Assembly: GCF_016097415.1 (NCBI RefSeq)
Contig: NZ_JAEHGE010000001.1
Coordinates: 769,001 to 833,000 of the forward strand
Direction of reading: 5' to 3'
Source of the DNA: a sulfur-oxidizing endosymbiont of Gigantopelta aegis
GTDB lineage: Bacteria > Pseudomonadota > Gammaproteobacteria > GRL18
Length of the DNA stretch: 64,000 nt
Shown here: one piece after another, positions 29,458-38,802 of the stretch
Position numbering within the stretch: position 1 is the first letter of the stretch
Layout: the number at the start of each line of letters is the position of its first letter
Translations under genes and position numbers: made by a program
The notes under the pieces: model-generated
The model's input: the letters and a program-made list of their open reading frames with translations, nothing else
Databases searched by the model: none
What the model was told of the DNA's origin: nothing

Positions 29458-30221
29458 TGTTAACAATGATAGATAAACACTTACACACATTTTATATTGC
29501 TTTAAGCTTTCTGACCCGAATTCCTGTTCCCATAAAGGGTGAAGTAAAACAATCTGATATCGGACAGTCGATTCTTTTTTATCCCTTGGTGGGTGCTTTA
29601 ATCGGCCTGATATTATTTTTGTTGACTCAAGGCATATTGTTTTGGTCACCCGATTTTTCCTCTGATGTATTGGCGGCGGTATTGTTGATTGTCTGGGTGT
29701 TACTGACGGGGGGCTTACATCTTGATGGTCTGGCTGATAGTGCAGATGCCTGGATTGGTGGTTTGAATGATAGAGAGCGCACCCTTGCGATTATGAAAGA
29801 TCCCTATTGTGGTCCCATTGCAGTCGCGGTGATTGTGCTATTGTTACTCTTAAAGTGGACGGCTCTGAGTGCTTTATTGGAAGCCGATTATGCAGCATTT
29901 TTAATTGTTGTGCCCATGCTGTCACGCGCCTTAATTATTGTTTTATTTATGACTACGACCTATGTGCGTGACTCAGGTCTGGGCAGTGCTTTGTTAGATT
30001 TTTTACCGGAAGAAAATTATTTGTGGCTGAGCCTATTGGCAAGCGTTGTTGCTTACTTGATTTTTGCTGGCTTTGCATCAATACTTTTAGTGGCGCTGGT
30101 TGTTTACGGTTTACGCGCTATGATGTTACAACGTATTCATGGTATGACGGGAGATACGCTTGGCGCAATAGTTGAAATTAGTGAGGCAGTGGCCTTGCTG
30201 GGCTTGTTGCTCAGTGTGTAA
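29457..30221 (+). CDS. cobS: CobS, cobalamin (5'-phosphate) synthase
   Basis: 254 aa integral membrane protein. The motifs LTGGLHLDGLADSADAW and ERTLAIMKDPYCGPIAV (Asp and metal-binding residues) are diagnostic of CobS. It joins GDP-cobinamide to alpha-ribazole(-phosphate). The start overlaps the cobC stop (TAATG). Last gene of the cob group; a convergent gene starts two bases later on the other strand. Confidence 0.95.
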   Translation: MLTMIDKHLHTFYIALSFLTRIPVPIKGEVKQSDIGQSILFYPLVGALIGLILFLLTQGILFWSPDFSSDVLAAVLLIVWVLLTGGLHLDGLADSADAWIGGLNDRERTLAIMKDPYCGPIAVAVIVLLLLLKWTALSALLEADYAAFLIVVPMLSRALIIVLFMTTTYVRDSGLGSALLDFLPEENYLWLSLLASVVAYLIFAGFASILLVALVVYGLRAMMLQRIHGMTGDTLGAIVEISEAVALLGLLLSV

Positions 30222-30222
30222 G

Positions 30223-30996
30223 TTAAAAGTAAATTGCAATAAATTTTCCGACCACATGGTTGCCGGCTAAAAGTTCTAATTGCTCACCTTTGATTCGATA
30301 GGTATCGGTACGGTGTAACATATTCTGTATGTTTTGCTCTAGAAGCATTGCCTGGCATTCAGTTTTGTCGGTGCCTATCGGCTTGGTTACGGGTTTTATT
30401 TGCAATGCCACATTGTCATAAGTCACGATGCTGGAAAATTGATGGCAAGCGGAAAAACCAGTGATGACATTTTGTTTGGCGCTGTCTTGTTTGATAATAA
30501 AGTGCAGCTCTTTGCTGGCACCGCTTTGTTGGCTTGCTAGCCAGTTTTTATTCCTATCAAGTCGTTCGCCGTTCAATTCAACTAATTTCCAATAAGTGTT
30601 GGCTAGCGATGCAGGAGGCACTTCGCCATGACAGCGTTCTTGTTGTGCCAGTGATATGAATTGAGTAACGATAATAACTTCTTCTTGACCATCACCTTCC
30701 ATTTTTTTACGCAGGCTGAAATGCCCTTTAATTGTCACTAATAATGATTTTCCAGGCATATAAATATTATCAAGATAGGCACGTTCTAAGGTGATGTTGT
30801 CTGCTTCCATGGCCACAGGGAAACGCTTTTTTTGACCGCACTCGATAAAGCCTGCGGCATCAGCCATATAGGAATACAGTCCGGTCATTTCTCTGTTATT
30901 GTCATTAGCAGGGCTATCGTTTATGGATACGCCATCGGCTGACGCGATTGCAGAAAAAGTAAATAATAAAATAATAATATGGGATAAATAAGTCAT
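30223..30996 (-). CDS. Exported META/HslJ-domain protein with NlpE-like N-terminal part
   Basis: 257 aa from an ATG at 30996, which begins a signal peptide (MTYLSHIIILLFTFSAIASA); the frame extends upstream to 31044 but the extra residues are not signal-like. The middle has an NlpE-type part (TGLYSYMADAAGFIECGQKKRFPV), and the C-terminal ~110 residues form a META domain (LANTYWKLVELNGERL, FSACHQFSS, TKTECQAM-like block). Probably periplasmic or envelope-associated. Function unknown beyond these domains. Confidence 0.75.
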   Translation of the reverse strand: MTYLSHIIILLFTFSAIASADGVSINDSPANDNNREMTGLYSYMADAAGFIECGQKKRFPVAMEADNITLERAYLDNIYMPGKSLLVTIKGHFSLRKKMEGDGQEEVIIVTQFISLAQQERCHGEVPPASLANTYWKLVELNGERLDRNKNWLASQQSGASKELHFIIKQDSAKQNVITGFSACHQFSSIVTYDNVALQIKPVTKPIGTDKTECQAMLLEQNIQNMLHRTDTYRIKGEQLELLAGNHVVGKFIAIYF

Positions 30997-31306
30997 GGAT
31001 TCTATCTTAGAGCAGTTTGCAGACTTGTTCAATAAATTTGGCAATTAACAAATTTATGCTAGACTCATGAGTGATTAGAAGAGATAAACTATAACATTAA
31101 GGAAAATAAATTTTGGAAACGAATACTCGATTAGTCAATGAATTCTCACAAGGAGTGAGTGCATTAAAAAATTCAGACTTTTCAAAAGGGGTATTTTACT
31201 TTCGGGTAGCACTGAATAAACATAAGCAGAGTAAAGCAGCGGCAGCAAAATGTCTGGCTTATTTAGGCTTACTTGATTACCCACAAAGCTCCGCCATATT
31301 TCGATA

Positions 31307-31339
31307 ATTATACTATAATTATACTATAATTAAAGTATA
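31307..31339 (+). repeat. 11-bp tandem repeat, three units, in IS1595-type copy 1
   Basis: Three units of ATTATACTATA or a close variant, just upstream of the transposase. Copy 2 of the same IS has six units at this place. The unit is AT-rich and contains a TATA-like box, so copy number could change promoter strength. Confidence 0.8.
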
Positions 31340-31357
31340 GATTATGTGTGGAGTAGA

Positions 31358-32308
31358 ATGATGTCAAAAAATAAAATTCAGTTTCAAGAAGGTTATAGTT
31401 TATTTGAGCTTTTTAATGATTATGGCACTGACAAACAGTGCCGACAAGCCTTATTTAAATGGAAATTTCCTGATGGATTTGTTTGCCCAGAGTGTGGCAA
31501 TAAGACTTATTGCACTCTAGAACATCGCCATCTTTATCAGTGCCACCATTGTCATCATCAGACATCAGCAACCTGTGGGACAATATTTGATAGTACCAAA
31601 CTGCCTTTATCTAAGTGGTTTTTAGCGATTCATCTTATGACTCAATTGAAGACAGCGGTTTCAGCATTAGAATTAAAGAGACAGCTTAAGGTAAGCTACA
31701 ATACAGCCTGGAGTATGAAACAAAAGATCATGCAGGTTATGAAAGAACGTGATGACAGTAAACCTTTATCAGGCATCATTCAAATTGATGATGCCTACTG
31801 GGGTGGTGAGCACAGAGGCGGCTCCAGAGGTCGTGGTTCAGAAAATAAAACACCGTTCGTTGCAGCCGTTTCTACTAATGAAGATGGACACCCGATTGCA
31901 ATGAATTTAAATGTGCTTAAAGGGTTTAAATCCAGTGAAATAAAACGATGGGCACAAACTCATTTAACACCTGGAAGTACTGTTTACTCAGATGGGTTAA
32001 ATTGTTTTCCTGCGGTTAAAGAAGCTGACTGTAAGCATGTTCCAATCGTCACGGGTGGTGGTGCGGCAAGTGTTGATAAAATTGAGTTTATCTGGGTTAA
32101 CACTATGATAGGTAATATTAAAAACTCTATGAAGGGAAGCTATCATTCCATTAACTCAAAACATTTACCTCGGTATCTTGCTGAATTTTGTTATCGGTTT
32201 AATAGACGCTTTAACTTAAAAGACATGATGCCAAGGTTTTTATGCGTGGCGATGAAAACGCCACCTATGAATGGAAAGCTCCTAAAAATGGCGGAGCTTT
32301 ATGGGTAA
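31358..32308 (+). CDS. IS1595-family transposase (copy 1)
   Basis: About 316 aa. N-terminal zinc ribbon (FVCPECGNKTYC, then YQCHHCHHQTS) typical of IS1595 transposases, followed by an ISXO2-like DDE domain with IIQIDDAYWGGEHRGGSRGR and VYSDGLNCF, and the C-terminal HLPRYLAEFCYRFNRRF block. The ATG at 31358 has a GGAG site five bases upstream. The protein is identical to that of copy 2. Confidence 0.92.
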   Translation: MMSKNKIQFQEGYSLFELFNDYGTDKQCRQALFKWKFPDGFVCPECGNKTYCTLEHRHLYQCHHCHHQTSATCGTIFDSTKLPLSKWFLAIHLMTQLKTAVSALELKRQLKVSYNTAWSMKQKIMQVMKERDDSKPLSGIIQIDDAYWGGEHRGGSRGRGSENKTPFVAAVSTNEDGHPIAMNLNVLKGFKSSEIKRWAQTHLTPGSTVYSDGLNCFPAVKEADCKHVPIVTGGGAASVDKIEFIWVNTMIGNIKNSMKGSYHSINSKHLPRYLAEFCYRFNRRFNLKDMMPRFLCVAMKTPPMNGKLLKMAELYG

Positions 32309-32650
32309 TCAAGTAGGCTTATGTGAAGTGCTAGGTGGTCTTGAGGAAAAAATTACTCTGATTGAAAAAGCACATCAAATTAATCCCAAGGATACCAATA
32401 TATTGCGTGCTCTTGCCTATGCCAGTTTTACCAAGGGTGATCGCAAGCATGGTTTGGCGGCCTTAATTCTAGGACTAAAAATTGAGCCGGAGAATAAAGC
32501 GCTGATTATATTTTTTAGATCAAGTGGGCTATCGGCGTAAGCGGGTGATTAACTCATTGCAGCGCACGAATACCCTGAATCAATTTTTTGGTCGTTTTTG
32601 CGTAAAGATAAAAAGTCTATGGATGTGGTAAGTGCCTTGCCTATTGCGGC

Positions 32651-34074
32651 CTAAGATTTGAATACTTCACTTGGAAGCCAGGTTGCCAGTTCAGGCCAAT
32701 AGGCTAAGGCGACCAGCATCAAAAGCTGAATAATTATAAAAGGAATAATACCCTTATAAATATCCATTGTCTTGACTGTTTTTGGCGCCACTCCGCGCAA
32801 ATAAAATAATGCAAAACCAAAGGGTGGGGTTAAAAAGAGGTTTGTAAATTAATTGCAATCATAATGCCCAACCATATTGGGTCAACGCCCATAGCCAGTA
32901 ATATGGGCGCAATAATAGGCACCACCACAAAAGTAATTTCAATAAAGTCCAGAATAAAACCGAGCAAAAACATCACCAGCATTACGATTAAAATGGGTCC
33001 AAAAACCCCATCAGGCAGAATGCTTGCGAGCCAGCTATCACTATCATTTTCTGCAATACCTAAGAGAAATTCTTCAATTAATTCATCACCACCATAACCT
33101 CTGAATACCAATGAAAAAATGGCGGCGCCAATAAAAATAAAGAAGATCATGCTGGTGACTTTGGTGGTGGAATAAATCACATCACGTAATACTGTGATGG
33201 AAAGCTGCTTTTTGCTTATAGCTAATATAATTGCCCCAACGGCACCGACTGCCGCAGCTTCTGTAGGGGTTGCTGCGCCACTTAAAATAGAGCCCAGTAC
33301 GGCGACAATAAGCAGTAGGGGCGGCAGTAGGGCTTTGAGGGTGCGCAATAAGATGGAGCTACCATCATTATTGGGCTCAATCGTCACCTCAGGGATCAGA
33401 TCACGGCGAAATATGCCAACGGCGATAATATACAGGATATAACATAAGACTAATAACAGTCCGGGGATTAAAGCACCCACAAATAAGTCCCCCACAGAGA
33501 GCGTTTCAGGAGCAAAAATACCCATGTCCAATTGTGCCTGTTGATAAGCGGCAGACAAGACATCACCTAAGAGAATTAAAATAATGGATGGTGGAATAAT
33601 TTGCCCCAAAGTGCCGGCAGCGCAAATTGTGCCGGTGGCAATGCTGGGATGATAGCCGCGTTTGAGCATAATGGGCAAAGAAAGCATGCCCATGGTGACG
33701 ACAGTTGCACCTACAATACCTGTGCTGGCTGCCAATAACATCCCCACTAGAATGACTGAAATGCCCAGACCGCCCCGGAAACTACCAAAGAGATCCGCCA
33801 TTGAGCCTAATAAATCCTCAGCGACTTTAGAGCGCTCCAACATGACTCCCATAAAGACAAATAATGGCACGGCAATCAGGGTTTGATTGGTCATAATGCC
33901 ATAAATTCGGTTGGGCAAGGCTTGCAGAAAAATGGGGTCAAATATATCCGGCATCAACAGACCAATGGCAGCAAATGCCAGTGCTGTACCTGCCAGTGAC
34001 AGCGCCACAGGATAGCCGATTAATAATACCAGGCAGACTGCTATGAATAGCAATAGTGGCATGATGACTTCCAT
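32651..34074 (-). pseudogene. dctM: TRAP transporter large membrane subunit DctM, one-base frameshift near the C-terminus
   Basis: Continuous for 414 codons (34074-32830). At 32832-32836 a T5 run, where six T would keep the frame, produces a stop after INLQTSF. With one T added, the frame continues LTPPFGFALFYLRGVAPKTV and ends WLPSEVFKS at 32651, giving 474 aa, the normal length. About 12 membrane helices; conserved AASTGIVGATVVTMG and ICAAGTLGQIIPPSI. It imports organic acids with DctQ and a DctP binding protein not in the window. Could be a sequencing error. Confidence 0.85.
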
Positions 34075-34085
34075 GATAGCTCCTA

Positions 34086-34735
34086 TTATAAAATGCTGGA
34101 ATTCATGCTATCACCCTGCTGACAGTCGTCAGCCGCTGGAGCTTGATTCGAAAGACGTAAATGTTTATTGCTTGAGAAAAGTGCCATTGAATTGTCGAGG
34201 ATGAGACTAAGGCCTTGCATCAATAGCAATAGGGTCATCAGTAAAATAGTGGCTTTGAGTAGATAAACCCCCGGCAAGCCCCGGCCTCGCCGGATTGCTC
34301 TTTCATTGACCAAGAGGCAGCCACATAATCCCAACTGATCCAGGCAATGAAGAGTGTAACGGGCAGGAGTAGAAAAACAGCACCGAGTAAATTAACCCAT
34401 GCTTTACGGCGTGGCTTCATGTGACAATAAAAAATGTCCACCCGGACATGACCATCTTCTTTGAGGGTGTAGGGAATGCCGATGAGAAACACCAGTGCAT
34501 ACATATAAATAACCGATTCTTGCATGGCGATCCAGCCCATTTCAAAACCATAGCGTAGCACCACGATGGCAAAGGTGGTGAGTACCATGAGTAAAGTTAG
34601 CCAAGCGATGCTTTGACCGGCGAACACGGTAATACGTTGCAAATGAGCAGCGATCCGGATAGCAAAAGGCTGTTTTTCCATAGCTTGAGTGGACTGATTT
34701 GAATGCTGTTTCATGTGCTTAAAATTGACTGACAA
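34086..34735 (-). pseudogene. dctQ: TRAP transporter small membrane subunit DctQ, one-base frameshift
   Basis: Two overlapping frames join when one G is added to a G run near 34275: the first ends SWSMKEQSGEAG and the second continues GLPGVYLLKATILLMTLLLLMQ. The corrected product is 216 aa with four membrane helices, as expected. It overlaps the end of thrB and stops 12 bases before dctM, in one operon. Confidence 0.8.
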
Positions 34736-35681
34736 AAATTAATATTTTCACGATGTTGTATTAATAGGCATTTTAACACATCAGGATCTTTATCCAGAGT
34801 TAATTCCGCGTCTTTGTGGGATTGGGCGTAAATTAGGCGTGATAACCAGAATCGAAGTGCAGCGGCGCGGAGCATGGGTGACCAGCAAAGTTTTTCTTCA
34901 GGCGTGATAGGCCTGAGCTGTTGATAAGCCGTGAACAGTGCCTGAGATTTAGCAAAATCCAGATAGTTTTCACTGGTATCGTTTTCTTTAAGACACCAGT
35001 CATTGATTGTGATTGCTAAATCATAGATAAGTGGGGCATTGCAGGCCGTGTAAAAGTCTAAAATACCGCTGAGTTGCTGATGCTCAAAAGGGCATTGTCA
35101 CGGAATAAATCAGCATGAATTATTCCCTGAGGTAAAGATTGATGTGCTGTGTTGAGTACATATTGTTGCTGAAAAAGTAGTTCATCTTGCAGTAGGCGGG
35201 CATCATCTTTAGCCAGTTGACTTAATAGGGTTTTGCCGGTGCTTTGTAGCCAGCCTGCTCCCCAGGCATTTTGTTGAGTGCTTGGAAAATTTTGCCCAAT
35301 ACGGTGAATTTGCGCCAATGCCGTGCCTATTTGCTGGCAATGATGGGCTTTAGGTTTTATGAGACTTTGACCGGGAAGGCACTTAAAGACGGCGACAGGT
35401 TTTTCCTGCCAGAAGCCGAGTGCTTGATTCTTTTTGACCTGTTCCGGCACGGGTATGTCATGATTACGAAGAAAGGCCAGTAGCTGTAGGTAAAAGGGCA
35501 CTTCTTCTGCATTGAAGTGCTCATATATGGTGAGGATATAGTTTGAGGTGTCGGTAATTATTCGATAATTGGTGTTCTCAATGCCATCAGAAATACCTTC
35601 ATAGTGCTTGATCTCACCCAGTTTATAGGGTGCTAATAATTGCTCTATTTGGATGCGAGACAGTGAGGTGTAAACAGCCAT
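34711..35681 (-). pseudogene. thrB: Homoserine kinase ThrB (APH-fold type), one-base frameshift
   Basis: Reads as a 207-codon frame, then a missing T in the run after GCCC near 35083 shifts it. With one T added it continues FEHQQLSGILDFYTACNAPLIYDLAIT and ends at 34711, total 323 aa, the family length. Kinase-like motifs: GIENTNYRI, the catalytic IIHADLFRDN and, after the shift, ILDFYTA. It phosphorylates homoserine in threonine synthesis. Loss of such a gene is unlikely in a free-living cell, so error in the sequence is a strong alternative. It overlaps the DUF2782 gene stop region. Confidence 0.85.
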
Positions 35682-36040
35682 TTACCACTCAAATATTTTC
35701 CATTGTTGCACGGTGGTTTCACTGAGTTCACGATTGGAACGTGTTTCTAATGAGCCATCACCATCGGTATCATAGAAGAAATAAGCAGGGCCACTACTTG
35801 GAATGACTTTGACTTTATAGACCACACCATTGACGCTATGGGTTTCAATGGTTTTGTCATCACGTTTAATGATATTAATATCAACGTTTTCCAGAGGGTT
35901 GACCTTGTCATCATCCGGCTTAAGCTTTTTTCTTCATTGCTGGCATCAGCTTCTCCGGCAGCAAAAACTGCACTGCTGAAAGTAAAGAGTGATGTCATCA
36001 AAAGCGCATTGATAAACAACAGAAAAGTATTTTTAGTCAT
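35682..36040 (-). pseudogene. DUF2782-family exported protein, one-base frameshift
   Basis: Signal peptide MTKNTFLLFINALLMTSLFTF is followed by a break in an A6 run at 35925-35932; adding one base gives KLKPDDDKVNPLENVDINII and the conserved GPAYFFYDTDGDGSLETR, ending QQWKIFEW. 119 aa. DUF2782 proteins typically sit next to polA or thrB in gammaproteobacteria; here the stop is directly followed by the thrB start. Function unknown. Confidence 0.8.
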
Positions 36041-36091
36041 TGAAAGTCCTCATTATCAATTATTGCATCGCGGATTAAAACGCTTAGGCGT

Positions 36092-38514
36092 TTATAAGTC
36101 CAGCATTATTTCATGTTCTTCTGCCGACATATCAAAGCAGCGGTATTCGTAATGGTTAAAAATGGCATCGACAATGGCCAGTGGATCGTCAATGACCTGA
36201 ATCAGCGATAAATCGTCCTGACTGATAGTGCCGGCATTGACCAGCGATTTTTAAACCAGTCCAATAAGCCGGACCAGAACTCAGTGCCGACTAAAATAAT
36301 TGGAATTTTGCGTGTTTTACCCGTTTGTACCAAGGTGAGTATTTCTGCAAATTCGTCTAGTGTACCAAAACCACCGGGCATAACAACGTATGCGGTTGCA
36401 TATCAGCAAAACTCGGTGAAGTAACTTATTCTTATGAATTAAGCTGAAAACAGCATTTTTTGTTTGCCTGATGCTTTTTAAAATTTTTTTTGTTCTTTCT
36501 TTCTAAATAGCAGGCACGGGAGATGCTGCGTTTAATCGACGCATTTTCCCTAAAATAGGTTTATTTTCTTATTTTTACAGGTCTCATCTCCTCATAATCG
36601 TCTCTGTACAATAAAAAATCCATTAAATGTTCCCAGGAGTCCATCACAAAAAGGTAATAACCCCTCTGAACTTTTCCCACATTAATTTTTTAGAGCCAAA
36701 CTTTTTACGACAAGCTTGATAAGCCCCATCGGTTAATTCAAAAATTTGATGGAAATAAAAAGCCAGCAAGGTTAACAGATACATATTAAAGCTCAGGTGC
36801 TTCTTCCCATGACCATAATTATGCTCAATGTGATAGCCTTGGTTCTTTAATGTGTTGAAACATTCGTTTTCTATTTTCCAACGACATCGACCCGCCTGGG
36901 TCATTGTTTGAATATTATGTTCACTGATCTTTATGTCGGTGACCCAGCTATTTCGGTAGATAATTTTCCCTGCGGTATTGGTGAGGGTATATTCAAAAAG
37001 TTAACTTCAATGGCATTTTTTCGCCATGTAAAGGGACATTATTTTTCCATCGATAATGATGTTGGTGCCCTTTTTCGTCAATCCAGTCCATTGATGGGAG
37101 TTCAGAAAATGCTTCAAGCCATTCAAATAAATATGTGTGATCACCAGGTTTGGCAACCAATAAATAATGCATCATTTCTTCAATTATATCTTCTATCATA
37201 GGTTGATGTGACATCAAACCATCACCACAAATCATAAATCCTTGTCTTGGATGTGCTTTTTTTAGATTGGCATAAAACGTTTGGCTGCATTACTTTCACA
37301 ATCCTGTTTTTTGTACCATCCGTATTTTGTATTGCTTCAGGCATGACAGGGAGCACTTGTTTTTTATCGGGGTGCATAATGGCACCTTGTAAAACAGCAT
37401 GACTGTAGGTTATTTCACCCGTTCTATGTTCTTTATGAAGACAACAGTCACAATGGATTTGCTTAGAGGAATAATATTGCGTGCCATCAATAACACAAAG
37501 CAATGTGTTGGGTAATATGGCATACTCTTCAAGATGCTTATGTCGTCTGAGTCGTTCAAATAAATCTTTAAATGCAGGTGCAAATGTTTTAGAGGGTATG
37601 AGATCCAAAATGTCTCTTAGTTGACTATTTTTAGGAATTTTTTCAACATTAAAAAGAGTGCGTAAATTATTTTGATTCTGTTCCTCTTCCATCTGTTTCT
37701 GAAATTCACTTAAAGAGGGATCTTGAAAATACATGCAGGCAAAAGCACTCATAAGCACATCATGTTGACTGTAATCACACTTTCCTTGTACTCGGCTATC
37801 TTTGATTGCATGAAAGTGCAATGAGATGGCCTGTTTCAGGGCAGAAAAACTTAAATGTTTTTTTTGCTGACTTAAAGAGGCCAAAATTCACAGTACCAAG
37901 CATATAAAAGGGAAATATTTTTTAACATGAAGTCATTCAACCAATTGAAAAACAAGAGTTTGATCTCTTGTTTCTCAAAATGCAAGCTTTTTATTCGATT
38001 TTTTTAATTTTGCTAAAGTTACTGCGAAAAGTTTTTTTATTTCTGCTTGGTAAGTACCACTACAACTCAATTGTTCATCTCAGCGAGAATTGCTGGTTGC
38101 ATATTTGACAAACATCACCTTGCGGGAGAAAAAATGCTTAAATGATAAGGAAATATCCTGGTAGGGGTTGGGGGTTTGTTCGCGGGGTAGCTCAATGTTA
38201 AGGCCAATACTTTCTGATTTGCCCGCCTGCCCGCCCTTGTTGGCGGCCTCCATAATGCCGGGACCACCGCCACTGACAATTGAAAATCCCGCATTGGATA
38301 AGAGTAGGGCAATTTCTTCTGCCAAGAGATAATCTGGGTGATCTTTGGGGGTGCGGGCTGAGCCAAAGATGCTGACGGAAGGCTTTATTTGTGACAATTG
38401 CTCAAAGCCATTGACAAATTCAGACATAATTTGAAACACGCGCCAAGTCTCACTATTCAATGAGGGCTCTTTTAGGGGGATAAATGAGGGGTCGCGTGAG
38501 TTGGATTTATTCAT
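36092..38514 (-). pseudogene. LOG-family (TIGR00730-like) Rossmann protein, split by IS4-like copy B and frameshifted
   Basis: Exons 38514-38096 and 36394-36092. Removing the IS joins KYAT to AYVVMPGGFGTLDEFAEIL in frame. Both LOG hallmarks are present: SGGGPGIMEAANKGG and PGGFGTLDE. A further missing A near 36250 breaks the tail; corrected, it reads SLVNAGTISQDDLSLIQVI and ends MLDL, total 240 aa. LOG proteins are nucleoside-monophosphate phosphoribohydrolases related to cytokinin activation; the bacterial substrate here is not certain. I place the start at the Met at 38514; the frame extends to 38610. Confidence 0.85.
36404..38095 (-). mobile_element. IS4-like insertion sequence, copy B (transposase broken)
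   Basis: 1692 bp, with a perfect 9-bp target duplication GTTGCATAT at 36395-36403 and 38096-38104. It is nearly identical to copy A but five bases shorter, mainly through one-base losses in homopolymers. These break the transposase into pieces (37884-37222, 37235-36993, 36904-36644). Interrupts the LOG-family gene. Confidence 0.92.
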
Positions 38515-38802
38515 AATCGAAATTATTTTTTCCTGAACATGTAAAAAAGGGGTCTGACTATTATTGTAGTCAATTATGCTGAATAATTCATGGTGGGTTA
38601 TTATTTGCAAATTGAGTCATTTAAGAAAGAATCCATTCTTATGTTGTTAATGTATTACTATAGTTATTATTCGTAAGTATTTAAAAAACAAGATCTATGT
38701 CAATATTATTGCTTACATGCATAGACATCTGGTTGAAAGTTTGTCAGAATCATCTGACGCGTTTTCGGAATATTTCTAGGGTTTATACTATAAAAGTGGT
38801 CA

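Larger units (their letters stand above)
31272..32313 (+). mobile_element. IS1595-type element, copy 1 (complete)
   Basis: 1042 bp between CTTGATTACCC and GGGTAATCAAG, with long inverted repeats that include AAAGCTCCGCCAT. The 8-bp target duplication TAGGCTTA (31264-31271 and 32314-32321) is intact, matching the IS1595 family. Carries one transposase. Nearly identical to copy 2 at 57595-58669 apart from the number of 11-bp repeats near the left end. Confidence 0.92.
31113..32654 (+). pseudogene. Small TPR-like protein gene, split by an IS1595-type element and frameshifted twice
   Basis: Exons 31113-31271 and 32322-32654. Removing the IS and one 8-base duplication joins KCLAYLGL to CEVLGGLEEKITLIEKAHQ in frame. 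TPR-like helices follow (DTNILRALAYASFTKGDRKHGL). Near 32515 an extra T in a T6 run, and near 32597 a missing T, shift and then restore the frame; with both corrected the C-terminus reads RRKRVINSLQRTNTLNQFFG and ends SALPIAA, about 163 aa. The TTG start follows an AAGGA site. Function unknown; the reconstructed gene converges on dctM. Confidence 0.65.

Noticed and set aside
34086..34334. Separate 82-aa membrane protein
   Set aside because: It is the C-terminal half of DctQ after a one-base frameshift.
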